Shown here piece after piece: positions 51,689-59,733 of a stretch of 64,000 bases of DNA. The notes under the pieces are model-generated. The model saw only the letters and a program-made list of their open reading frames with translations, was not told the DNA's origin and ran no database searches. How positions within the stretch are numbered: the stretch's first letter is position 1; each line of letters opens with the position of its first letter. The position numbers and the translations under genes were made by a program. Source of the stretch: Salinisphaera dokdonensis (GTDB taxonomy: Bacteria; Pseudomonadota; Gammaproteobacteria; Nevskiales; Salinisphaeraceae); contig NZ_APND01000003.1 of the NCBI RefSeq assembly GCF_040361215.1, forward strand, positions 310,001 to 374,000. The letters are read 5' to 3'.

Positions 51689-52926
51689 GGTGCAGGCTCG
51701 AGGGTGCCGGTTGCGTGGTATTCGCGCACCGCAGCCATCACTTCATCGACATGCTGATCAAAATCAAAGCGGGTGGCGACATCATCGATTGCAGCGTGGC
51801 TCATTCTGGAAAAGCCCTCGGCGTCCTTGATCACTGCCATTACCCCCTTCGCCAGCGCCGCGGGCTCGCAGACACGCGGCGGTTGCACCGTGTCGAGATC
51901 CGGAACATAGACCACCGGCGGCAGACCATCCGTCACACCACCCAATTCGCGATAGCGCGCCAGGTCCGCAGTTGGCGGCACACAAGCGCCGGTCACGCCG
52001 TCCGTCACGACTTCGGGCAGTCCATCGACCGCCGTGCAAACGACCGGGCAACCCATGGCGCCAGCTTCTGCGGCCACAACACCGAATGGCTCGCGCAACG
52101 CCGGATGCAGCAGCAGGTCGATTTCGGAGAAGAACATCGGCATATCCTTGACGACGCCGAGAAAGCGCACCTTGCTTGCGATCCCGAGCGACTGCGCAAG
52201 TGACTCGAGCGCTGTCCGCAATGGGCCATCACCTGCAATCGAAAGTGTCGCGTCGACACCATGCCGATGCAGTTCCGCCAGCGTATGCAGCGCCAGACAG
52301 GTGCCCTTGACCGGCACGAGTCGGCTCGCCACGCCGATATGCAGCGGACGGTTGCGCGGCAGGTGCTTGAAATCAGTCACGACATGGCGGCTGCGCATGC
52401 CATTGAGACAAACCCGCACGATGCCTTCATAACCCCAGCGCAACTGCAGCATTCGGCGCGCAGCCTGCGAATTACAGATCAGCGCTGGCAGGCGGGATAA
52501 CACGTCGGCCTTGGCGTCGTCGTCGCCGGCCAGCCAGGCCGACCCGTGTTCCCAGTAGAGACAACGCCGCGCGCCCAAGGCATCCAGCACACGCGGCTGC
52601 TGGTCGAGCCGGTTCCACAACAGCGCAACATCGGGCTCCATGTGCCGCCCCAGCCATCGATAGCGCGACCGGCGCAGTGCGCCCGGATGCTGGCCGAGCT
52701 TGAAGCCCAACAGCTTCTTCTCGTAGCGCCAGTCCTCAAAATTAGGCAGCAAATCACGGTGATGCGCATGAACTTTAGTGCTACAGGCCACGACCGACTG
52801 CTGTACCCCGTGACGACGTGCCGCACGCGCAGCGAATGACGCAAACTGCTGTTCTACGCCACCAAATCCGCTCAAGCTCACATAGTGGGTTAGCCGGAGT
52901 TCTTGGCGGACCTTCTTGCGCCCCAT
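51685..52926 (-). CDS. Glycosyltransferase family 4 (VEQQF-type paralogue 1)
   Basis: This 413-residue GT-B enzyme is paralogous to the gene downstream: LTHYVSLSGFGGVEQQFASF, WEHGSAWLAGDDDAKADVLSRLPALICNSQAARRML, VASRLVPVKGTCLALHTL, IAGDGPLRTAL, PFGVVAAEAGAMGCPVVCTAVDGL. I chose ATG 52926 (MGRKKVRQEL); the open frame extends upstream but towards a divergent region, and the extension is low in similarity to its paralogue. It is first gene of the three-GT4 unit. Confidence 0.88.
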   Translation of the reverse strand: MGRKKVRQELRLTHYVSLSGFGGVEQQFASFAARAARRHGVQQSVVACSTKVHAHHRDLLPNFEDWRYEKKLLGFKLGQHPGALRRSRYRWLGRHMEPDVALLWNRLDQQPRVLDALGARRCLYWEHGSAWLAGDDDAKADVLSRLPALICNSQAARRMLQLRWGYEGIVRVCLNGMRSRHVVTDFKHLPRNRPLHIGVASRLVPVKGTCLALHTLAELHRHGVDATLSIAGDGPLRTALESLAQSLGIASKVRFLGVVKDMPMFFSEIDLLLHPALREPFGVVAAEAGAMGCPVVCTAVDGLPEVVTDGVTGACVPPTADLARYRELGGVTDGLPPVVYVPDLDTVQPPRVCEPAALAKGVMAVIKDAEGFSRMSHAAIDDVATRFDFDQHVDEVMAAVREYHATGTLEPAP

Positions 52927-53081
52927 AAAATAATCTCTGATAGATTCTCGCGATGCCGCAGGCAGGGGCGCGCCTGAAGCGCACTTGTAAACGTACAAGC
53001 TGTTTCCCAACCATGCCCCGCGCGCCATTCATCATAGGGCGCAAGCGCGCCGCCACGCTCGACGAAGGACCGCGCAACGAG

Positions 53082-54104
53082 ATGACAAAAACAGGGTGGA
53101 TTATAGCAATCGTGGGGCTGGCGACCGCGACATTCGCGCTCGCCACAGGCTGTAGCCTGGGCCTCGAGTCAGGCTTCTGCTCCGACGGAATCGCCACGAT
53201 TGCCCCACTTATCGTCGACGGCAGCGGCGAATTCAAGCTCACCGAAGTAGTATCGCTCATCGCATGCCTGCTCGGTTTGCTGGTTGCCTACAACGCCTAT
53301 ATCGACGGCCGCCCACATACAGTCCGACTGGCAGCACTGTTCGCCATATTCTTTACCATCGCACTGATCGGCGAGAACAACCTGATGCGGGACGATATCC
53401 GTCCGCAATTCCTCCTCGTGCTATTGATTTGGCTATCGGTCGAACTCGTGATCGCGCGAGCGTTCGGCGCGATACTGCTGCTCGTGATCGGCACCATCGT
53501 GCCCGCACTAGGCCAGCTGGGCGATCACACCACGCTGATCGAATTCGAGAATCTGTTCGACACCCCGGTTTCCGATACGAAACTCGCCTCGTGGGCGAAT
53601 ACGTTCGGCGCGCTCGAGGAACCGCTCGAACTGGCCGGCTGGCTATTGTTTGTCTCCAGCGCTGTGCTGGCGCTCGATGTGCGGCCGATTGCCCGAGATC
53701 GTTACCGCCTGGCGCTGCTGGCAGTCGTCGCCATGGTCGCAATCGCGGTCGGCAATTCCATGCTGCATTTAAGCGATAATGACACCTACGAAGGCTATCG
53801 CAAGATAGGCCTTTTCACTTCGGTGGCTGGCGTCGCCTGCATCGGCGCAGCGCTTTTGTTGCGCCACGGCAAGCAGGGGGCTCTGCCACGCGCTTATTGC
53901 GCGTTGTGCATCATCGTCACGTATTGGGTCGCGGTGTATGCGCCCTCGATTTACACACATGAACACAGCCAGACCATGAGCTCGTGGCTGTGGATCTTTC
54001 CGGTGTTTTACGGGTATTACCTGCTCGTCACTTTCCGACGCGCATACGTGCGCGCCGCAGCTCAGACTCCGCAATCGACACCGGCGGAATATTCACCGAC
54101 ATGA
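53082..54104 (+). CDS. Multipass membrane protein of unknown function
   Basis: The product has 340 residues with about nine or ten hydrophobic helices, separated by short acidic loops (GENNLMRDDIRPQ, FENLFDTPVSDTK, HLSDNDTYEGYRK). The N-terminus GWIIAIVGLATATFALATGCSLGLESG is hydrophobic with cysteines at 23 and near 32. It does not show the signatures I know of O-antigen ligase (WaaL) or flippase families. I start at ATG 53082, which overlaps no other gene; earlier in-frame ATGs give a basic, Cys-containing extension. The stop overlaps waaF by ATGA, so it is coupled to LPS core synthesis. Confidence 0.8.
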   Translation: MTKTGWIIAIVGLATATFALATGCSLGLESGFCSDGIATIAPLIVDGSGEFKLTEVVSLIACLLGLLVAYNAYIDGRPHTVRLAALFAIFFTIALIGENNLMRDDIRPQFLLVLLIWLSVELVIARAFGAILLLVIGTIVPALGQLGDHTTLIEFENLFDTPVSDTKLASWANTFGALEEPLELAGWLLFVSSAVLALDVRPIARDRYRLALLAVVAMVAIAVGNSMLHLSDNDTYEGYRKIGLFTSVAGVACIGAALLLRHGKQGALPRAYCALCIIVTYWVAVYAPSIYTHEHSQTMSSWLWIFPVFYGYYLLVTFRRAYVRAAAQTPQSTPAEYSPT

Positions 54105-55210
54105 ACCGAGACGCGAGCCCGCAAGGCCAACGTATCCTCGTCATCGGCCCCAGCTGGATCGGCGACATGGTCATGGCGCAAAGCCTGTTCATGCTGCTGC
54201 GTGCACGCCTGCCCGACGCCCGGATCGATGTGCTCGCGCCCAAGTCTACCGGCCAGCTGACCGCGCGCATGCCCGAGGTGGACACGTCGATCGACATGCC
54301 GATCGGCCATCGCGAGTTCGCGCTCAGAACACGGCGCGAGACCGCCAACATGCTGCGTAGGAACAGTTACGACCAGGCCATCGTCCTGCAACGCAGCGCC
54401 AAGGCCGCGCTCGTACCGTGGCTGGCGGGTATTCCGCAGCGCACCGGCTATCGCGGCGAGATGCGCTACGGCCTGATCAACGACGTACGCACGCTCGACG
54501 AGGCCCGCTATCCGCGCAAGGTCGAACACTACGCCCTGCTCGGTCTGGCTAAGGACGGCGATGCACTCGGCGAGCTGGTACTGCCGAAGCTCGCGATCGA
54601 TGCTGATCGCCGCGAGCAACTGATCGCCAGTCACGGCCTCGATACCGCGCGCCCCGCCATCGGCTTTGCGCCGGGCGCGGCCTACGGCGGCGCCAAGCAA
54701 TGGCCGGCGACCCATTTCGCGCGTCTCGCCGGCGAGCTGGATCGGCGCGGCATCGCGACCTGGATATTCGGCAGCGGCGCGGATCGCGAGCTCGCCGCGC
54801 GTCTGACCGCCGCGGCGCCGCGTCATGGCGTGAACCTGTGCGAGCGCACCTCTCTGATCGATATCGCCGATATCGCCTCGCTCACCCACGCGTTCGTTGG
54901 CAACGATACCGGCGTCATGCATCTGGCGGCGGCCGCCGCGCCGCGAGTGCTCGCCATCTACGGCTCGACGGACCCGGACTATGCCCCGCCACTGGCGCCG
55001 GCCGAGGGCCGCTTCTGGCTCGACGTGGCCTGTTCGCCCTGTCGCGAACGCCAGTGCCCGCTCGGCCACAACGCATGCATGCGCGATATTCCAGTAGCCG
55101 ACGTCCTGCGCGCCTGTCTTGATCCTGAGGCGCGCGATCTTCGCTCGCTGCATTCCGCGAGTGGCACGGCCCAACCCATTCCAGCTGCTGAACCAAAGAG
55201 CCCGTCATGA
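54101..55210 (+). CDS. waaF: Lipopolysaccharide heptosyltransferase II
   Basis: WaaF adds the second L-glycero-D-manno-heptose to the LPS inner core. The 369-residue GT9 protein opens with ILVIGPSWIGDMVMAQSLF (12-30), the family signature. Other features are RRNSYDQAIVLQRSAKAAL, IGFAPGAAYGGAKQWPATHFARLA, FVGNDTGVMHLAAAAAPRVLAIYGSTDP (donor site) and a C-terminal cysteine cluster CSPCRERQCPLGHNACM found in many WaaF proteins. Start ATG overlaps the membrane-protein stop. Its own stop overlaps aroE by ATGA. Confidence 0.95.
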   Translation: MNRDASPQGQRILVIGPSWIGDMVMAQSLFMLLRARLPDARIDVLAPKSTGQLTARMPEVDTSIDMPIGHREFALRTRRETANMLRRNSYDQAIVLQRSAKAALVPWLAGIPQRTGYRGEMRYGLINDVRTLDEARYPRKVEHYALLGLAKDGDALGELVLPKLAIDADRREQLIASHGLDTARPAIGFAPGAAYGGAKQWPATHFARLAGELDRRGIATWIFGSGADRELAARLTAAAPRHGVNLCERTSLIDIADIASLTHAFVGNDTGVMHLAAAAAPRVLAIYGSTDPDYAPPLAPAEGRFWLDVACSPCRERQCPLGHNACMRDIPVADVLRACLDPEARDLRSLHSASGTAQPIPAAEPKSPS

Positions 55211-56046
55211 GCGAACATCTAGACCGCTATGCCGTGATCGGCCATCCCGTCGAACACAGCCGCTCGCCGCAAATCCACGCCGCGTTTGCGCGCCAGACTG
55301 GCGAAGCCTTGGTGTACGACCGGCTGCCCGCAGCGCCGGACGCCTTCGTGAGCGCCGTCGACCAATTCTTTGCGGATGGCGGGGCCGGCCTCAACGTGAC
55401 GCTGCCCTTCAAGGGCGAGGCAGCCGAACGCGCCGAGCAACTGACCGATCGCGCCGAGCGTGCCGGTGCCGTCAACACACTCGCGCGCCGCGACGATGGC
55501 CAACTGATCGGCGACAACACGGATGGCATCGGCCTGCTGCGCGATCTGACCGCGAACCTGGCACCCGTGCAGAACGCCCGAATTTTGATCCTCGGTGCAG
55601 GTGGCGCTGTACGCGGCGTGGTTCCCGTACTGCTGGGCGAACGCCCCACCAAACTTTGCGTGGCCAATCGCACTGCGGCCAAGGCCGAGGCGCTCGCCAA
55701 TGATTTCACCGATCTCGGGAATGTCAGCGGCTGCGGGCTCGCGGAACTGACCGGCGACTGGGACATCGTGATCAATGCGATATCGGCCGGCCTCACCGGC
55801 GAGATGCCGGAACTGCCCGATACCGTGCTCGACGGCACAACGGCGGCCTATGACATGGTCTATGCGGACGAACCGACGCCGTTCTTGCGTTGGGCTGCCG
55901 CGCGCGGGGTGCAGAACCGCCGCGACGGCTTCGGCATGCTCGTCGAACAGGCGGCCGAGTCGTTTCATCTCTGGCGCGGCGTACGCCCGAAAACCGCCGA
56001 CGTGATTGCCGAACTGCGGCCCGGCGGCAACCAGTACGCACCATAA
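55207..56046 (+). CDS. aroE: Shikimate dehydrogenase (NADP+)
   Basis: AroE reduces 3-dehydroshikimate to shikimate. The 279-residue protein has the substrate site VIGHPVEHSRSPQIHAAF (10-27), catalytic Lys in NVTLPFKGEA, the Asn/Asp pair in GAVNTL and GDNTDGIGLLRDL, the NADP loop LGAGGAVRGVV, and VANRTAAKAEAL (Arg marks NADP use). It is coupled to waaF by ATGA, an unusual link between LPS and aromatic synthesis. The downstream mntR has its own promoter candidate. Confidence 0.96.
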   Translation: MSEHLDRYAVIGHPVEHSRSPQIHAAFARQTGEALVYDRLPAAPDAFVSAVDQFFADGGAGLNVTLPFKGEAAERAEQLTDRAERAGAVNTLARRDDGQLIGDNTDGIGLLRDLTANLAPVQNARILILGAGGAVRGVVPVLLGERPTKLCVANRTAAKAEALANDFTDLGNVSGCGLAELTGDWDIVINAISAGLTGEMPELPDTVLDGTTAAYDMVYADEPTPFLRWAAARGVQNRRDGFGMLVEQAAESFHLWRGVRPKTADVIAELRPGGNQYAP

Positions 56047-56050
56047 CCGT

Positions 56051-56056
56051 TATAAT
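56051..56056 (+). promoter_or_regulatory. Perfect -10 hexamer immediately upstream of mntR
   Basis: TATAAT lies ten bases before the mntR ATG, within 20 bases of the aroE stop. A start site seven or so bases after it would fall at or just before the ATG, so the mRNA could be leaderless. No Shine-Dalgarno sequence is present. The -35 position (CAACCA) is poor, hinting at activator dependence or an alternative promoter type. Confidence 0.45.
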
Positions 56057-56065
56057 CGGGCCGTC

Positions 56066-56563
56066 ATGAGTGCACACGAACCGGTTCAGAATCTCGATCA
56101 CGTTCTACGCGGCGATACCTCGGGCGAGCTCCTCGACCCAAAAGTCCACGCGCGTCAGTACAGTCATGTGCGCAAGGCGCATGAAACCGAGCTGGTGGAA
56201 GACTACGTCGAGCTCATCGCCGACCTGATCGATGCCAAGGGCGAAGCCCGCGCGGTCGAGCTGGCCCAGCGCATGGGCGTGACCCAGGCCACGGTCGGCA
56301 AGATGATCCGGCGCATGACCGATTCCGGCCTGGTGACCAGCGAACCCTATCGCTCGATTTTCCTGACCGACTACGGCAAGCAGGTCGCTGCCGAGTCGCG
56401 TGACCGGCATATCGTGGTACTGCGCTTTCTGCGCGCGCTCGGCGTTTCCGAAGCCACGGCGCGCAAGGATGCCGAAGGCGTGGAGCACCACGTGAGCGCG
56501 GAGACGATCGATATCATGCGCGACTTCGTCGAACGCAACGGCGACACCACCGCCCCCGACTGA
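56066..56563 (+). CDS. mntR: Manganese-responsive regulator MntR (DtxR family)
   Basis: MntR binds Mn(II) and represses manganese uptake genes. The 165-residue protein resembles E. coli MntR: YSHVRKAHETELVEDYVELIADLI, the winged helix-turn-helix RMGVTQATVGKMIRRMTDSGLV (about 72-93), SIFLTDYGKQVAAESRDRH, and metal ligands in DAEGVEHHVSAETI. ATG 56066 was chosen because it aligns with family N-termini and lies just after the TATAAT. It is 20 bases after aroE and three before nfi. Confidence 0.93.
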   Translation: MSAHEPVQNLDHVLRGDTSGELLDPKVHARQYSHVRKAHETELVEDYVELIADLIDAKGEARAVELAQRMGVTQATVGKMIRRMTDSGLVTSEPYRSIFLTDYGKQVAAESRDRHIVVLRFLRALGVSEATARKDAEGVEHHVSAETIDIMRDFVERNGDTTAPD

Positions 56564-56566
56564 TTC

Positions 56567-57268
56567 GTGCAGCCCGCGGCGCATATCACCACGAGCGAAC
56601 TCAAAGGCCGCCCTGTCGTGGCCCATGACTGGCCGCACGACGCGCCTTCCTGCCGCCGGATTCAGCAGGCGCTGGCTGAACGCGTCGATACGCAGGACGA
56701 TCTTCCGCCAGTGCAGACTATTGGCGGAATCGACATCGGCTTCGAGGATGGCGGCCGAACCACCCGCGCAGCAGCCGTCGTGCTCGACGCCGAAACCCTG
56801 GAGGTACGCGAGAAAGCATTGGCACGCGTGCCCACCCGAATGCCCTATATCCCGGGCCTGCTCTCGTTCCGCGAGATCCCCGGCGCGCTGGCTGCGCTGG
56901 AGCAGCTTTCCGCCCTGCCCGACCTGGCACTGGTGGACGGCCACGGCATCGCCCATCCGCGTCGGCTGGGTGTCGCCACCCATCTTGGCCTCGTGACCGG
57001 ATTGCCGACGATTGGCGTTGCCAAGAAGCGGCTGACCGGCCAACACGATGATGTACCGAATGAGCGCGGCGCCTGGGTGCCACTGCTCGATAAAGACGAA
57101 ACGATCGGCGCCGTTCTGCGGTCGCGGGTCTCCGTTAAGCCGATCTTCATCTCCGCGGGGCATCGTGTGAGCTTGGAAAGCGCCTTGGCGTGGACGCTCA
57201 AGGCACTGACACGCTATCGACTACCGGAGACCACGCGCGTCGCAGACAGGCTCGCATCCAACCGTTGA
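56567..57268 (+). CDS. nfi: Endonuclease V (deoxyinosine 3'-endonuclease)
   Basis: EndoV nicks DNA near deoxyinosine, starting repair of deaminated adenine. The 233-residue protein has catalytic Asp in GGIDIGFE (about 53-60), PYIPGLLSFREIP (wedge region with catalytic Glu), LVDGHGIAHPRRLGVATHLG (catalytic Asp) and GVAKKRLTG. The start is GTG 56567, three bases after mntR. The length is normal. Confidence 0.95.
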   Translation: MQPAAHITTSELKGRPVVAHDWPHDAPSCRRIQQALAERVDTQDDLPPVQTIGGIDIGFEDGGRTTRAAAVVLDAETLEVREKALARVPTRMPYIPGLLSFREIPGALAALEQLSALPDLALVDGHGIAHPRRLGVATHLGLVTGLPTIGVAKKRLTGQHDDVPNERGAWVPLLDKDETIGAVLRSRVSVKPIFISAGHRVSLESALAWTLKALTRYRLPETTRVADRLASNR

Positions 57269-57375
57269 ACGTGATTTTCGCGGTTTTTTGCAATTTTTGA
57301 GCGCATTCTGCGGCACTGATAGGCTTACGCACGGTCTCAGACAGTCCCAACGACATTCGCACAACGGATTAACCT

Positions 57376-57945
57376 ATGATCAAACGCGCAACAACCATCA
57401 TGGCCCTGACGCTCGCAGCGCTGACGTTCGGCGGTATGCCGGGCATCGCCACGGCGCAGGACGGTGCTTCTGCCGATCAGCAGCAGGCCCAGCAGCTCAT
57501 GCAGGAGTACCGCCAGAAGGCGTCGAAGCTCCAGCAGATCCACAAGGAAACGATCCAGTCCAACCCGGAACTGGCGCAGCAGCAGCAGGACTTCGAAGAG
57601 AAGGTCCGCGCCGCTGTTGAAGATCAGGGCTATGACGTCGAGAAGGGCCAGCAGCGCGTTCAGGAAATGGCGCAGCAGCTGCAGTCCGGCGACCTTAGCG
57701 ATTCCGAGCGCAAGGCCGTGATGAAGGATTTCCAGGCCGAGCGCCAGCAGATGGTTCAGGCGCGTGACTCCGCCCTGCAGGATCCGGAAATCAAGTCCGC
57801 CGGTGAAGAACTCCAGAAGGACACGATGGCCGCCATGAAGAAGCAGGACGGTCAGACCGACCAGCTGCTCAAGGACATGGACTCGCTGCGCGGCAAGCTG
57901 CGCGCCAACATGCCCGCCGGCGCCATGCAGGGCAACAACGGCTAG
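57376..57945 (+). CDS. Exported glutamine-rich coiled-coil protein, unknown function
   Basis: The predicted protein has 189 residues with a signal peptide (cleavage about after GIATA, residue 27). The mature part is almost wholly helical, rich in Gln, Glu and Lys (SADQQQAQQLMQEY, QQQQDFEEKV, AQQLQSGDLSDSER), with no Cys and a Gly/Asn tail. A periplasmic chaperone-like or structural role is conceivable, but there is no recognised family. The gene stands alone: a 107-base gap upstream and a strong intrinsic terminator downstream. Confidence 0.85.
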   Translation: MIKRATTIMALTLAALTFGGMPGIATAQDGASADQQQAQQLMQEYRQKASKLQQIHKETIQSNPELAQQQQDFEEKVRAAVEDQGYDVEKGQQRVQEMAQQLQSGDLSDSERKAVMKDFQAERQQMVQARDSALQDPEIKSAGEELQKDTMAAMKKQDGQTDQLLKDMDSLRGKLRANMPAGAMQGNNG

Positions 57946-57970
57946 ACCGTTACCCTGAAAGCGCCCGAAC

Positions 57971-57997
57971 AGCCCGGCCGTCGCGCCGGGCTTTTTT
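57971..57997 (+). terminator. Intrinsic terminator after the coiled-coil gene
   Basis: An eight-bp stem (57971-57978 with 57985-57992) of AGCCCGGC and its complement encloses a six-base loop and runs into six T. It is a classic Rho-independent terminator, 26 bases after the stop codon. Confidence 0.9.
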
Positions 57998-58665
57998 ATG
58001 GGCGCTCCAGACGGATTGGCGCGCGACCAGCAACCGGTTACTCACTACGCGAAAAAAACCGACGTCGCCAGCCTTGATGACATCGAACAAGCATGCCCCG
58101 CCCGCTTACCGCTCGACCCAGGCCATGAGGTCTCGCGTAGGAACAGCAGCCCGCCTTCAGCGCCCCGGCATTCGTCGTGAGTGTCATTCCCCACACTTAC
58201 TCGCAGAAGCCTACAGAGAACCGCAGCCCTCGCTCGCGCGGCCCAGCGGATTCGCGTGCCCGGCGTTCGTTCCTGGCCAAGAACGTGCTACCAACCGCCA
58301 AACCGTGCGCATACAGGTGACGAGTCGACTGCGGTGCATGGCATCGCGTGTCGATGTGCCCCGAGTACGCTCTGAACGGGCGCCCTAGCCCTTAAGAGCT
58401 ATCACGCCTGCCTGCAGAGCGCTTCCGTAAATTGCTCTGCGCCAGCGCCCGCAACGCCCTGCCAATATCTCATGCGCCAGGCGAGGCCTGATGATCCATT
58501 CTGGATGACGCACGAACATGCCATGTTCTGTAGTGCGGGCACGTACACGCAAAGAGACAACGAACGACTGGATCACCGCGTTAAATCGAGGCCCCAAAAC
58601 TACGACGTGAAGGATCGGCCACAATCGCGTTCAGGCTCCAGCGGCGCGCCCCATCAGGCACGCAT
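57998..58665. other. 668-base gap between two converging terminators
   Basis: No supported gene, tRNA or repeat is visible. Several short frames (up to about 104 codons) on both strands have irregular composition and no ribosome-binding sites. The stretch is insulated from both neighbours by intrinsic terminators, so any transcript here would need its own promoter, and I could not identify one. Confidence 0.5.
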
Positions 58666-58701
58666 AAAAAAAGCCCCCGCGCCACGTACGGCGCAGGGGC
58701 T
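58665..58701 (-). terminator. Intrinsic terminator after the EF-hand gene
   Basis: On the minus strand a 12-pair stem (58690-58701 with 58672-58683, one wobble) with a six-base loop runs into a seven-base T-run (58666-58672). It lies about 55 bases past the stop of the exported EF-hand gene and points towards the terminator at 57971. Confidence 0.88.
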
Positions 58702-58756
58702 GCTCTTGGTCCAGACGCCGCGTCTTGCGGCGCTCAGCCATCAAGTAGTTGGACCG

Positions 58757-59653
58757 TTAGTTGGCATTGATCCGCGCATCAGCGTCTGCACCAGCTTCCA
58801 CGCCGGTGCCGTAGCCACCCGACTGCGGCTGCGAGCGGGTCGAGTCGACCGCGCCGTTCACACGCGAGCGTGTTTCGCCATACGCTTCGCCGCTCTGGTT
58901 CTGCATCTGGCCGCGGGCACGCTCCTGCATGGTCGATGCCTTGTCGCGCGCCTGATCGCGCTGCATTTCGGCTTCGCTACGGGCCTGACCGACACCGCCA
59001 CGAGCGCGATCCTGCATCTGCTGCGCTTTGCTCTGGGCACGTTCGCGCTGGACCGCGGCTTCGCTACGCGTGTTGGCGCCGACGTCCGCGCCGGTATTGG
59101 CGCTGGCGTTCGCATTCGTGCGGCTGTTGGCACTGGCACCATTGACAGCGCCGGTGACGCCACCGACAGCACCCGAAACGGCGTCACCAGTCTGCGACTT
59201 CACGCGGTTGGCTGTATTACCGGCGCTTTCCTTCAGCTTGCGCGAGCCATCGCGCATGATGGTGTAGGTCTCGCCGCCCGATACCGCCGGACCCACGCTG
59301 CCCGAGCCGGAACTCTGGGCCTGTAGACCGGCTTCGAACTGCTCGCGAGTGATGCCGTGGGGCGTGCCTTCCTTGGCACGATCCTCGATCGTTTCACTGG
59401 TGTCGAGCGAGTCGTACAGGGCGGACACGCTCTCGTTCGCCGAAGCCTCGGCGCGGCTGAGCACGCCGTCGCCGTTGCGATCGAGCGCGTTGAACTGGGT
59501 GTTTGCCGAGGCGCTGGTGTTCACGCGGGCCTGGTTGCCGACTGCGTTGACGCCGGCATCAACGCCGACACCCGTGGCGGTACTGCCCTGCGCGGCCATG
59601 CCGGCCCCTGTGACCATGGCAAGACCGAGTGCGATTGCGGTTTTCTTCATCAT
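58757..59653 (-). CDS. Exported EF-hand, repeat-rich protein, unknown function
   Basis: This 298-residue protein has a signal peptide (MMKKTAIALGLAMVTGAGMAA). An EF-hand calcium loop, DRNGDGVLSRAE (58-69), follows near the N-terminus, with a second degenerate helix-loop around FEAGLQAQ. The C-terminal half is low complexity: Asn/Ala/Gly-rich stretches and two related charged repeats, ERAQSKAQQMQDRARGG and DQARDKASTMQERARGQ. A calcium-responsive periplasmic or surface protein is suggested. ATG 59653 and 59650 are equivalent starts. The start is preceded by a short perfect palindrome. Confidence 0.8.
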   Translation of the reverse strand: MMKKTAIALGLAMVTGAGMAAQGSTATGVGVDAGVNAVGNQARVNTSASANTQFNALDRNGDGVLSRAEASANESVSALYDSLDTSETIEDRAKEGTPHGITREQFEAGLQAQSSGSGSVGPAVSGGETYTIMRDGSRKLKESAGNTANRVKSQTGDAVSGAVGGVTGAVNGASANSRTNANASANTGADVGANTRSEAAVQRERAQSKAQQMQDRARGGVGQARSEAEMQRDQARDKASTMQERARGQMQNQSGEAYGETRSRVNGAVDSTRSQPQSGGYGTGVEAGADADARINAN

Positions 59654-59657
59654 GACG

Positions 59658-59670
59658 TGTATCCGATACA
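59658..59670. promoter_or_regulatory. Short palindrome at the 5' end of the EF-hand gene
   Basis: TGTATC-C-GATACA is a perfect inverted repeat of six bases around one central base, ending four bases before the start codon. It is where a ribosome-binding site would be expected, and none is seen. It could be an operator or a small hairpin masking the start; chance cannot be excluded for so short a repeat. Confidence 0.35.
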
Positions 59671-59733
59671 ACGTGAAAACGTGGGCCCACCCTAGCCCGT
59701 CGCACTGAATCGGTACTTAACGTCGGTCGGGTT

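Noticed and set aside
58074..58388. 104-codon frame between the converging terminators
   Set aside because: Starts and composition are not gene-like, and overlapping frames on both strands are equally open.
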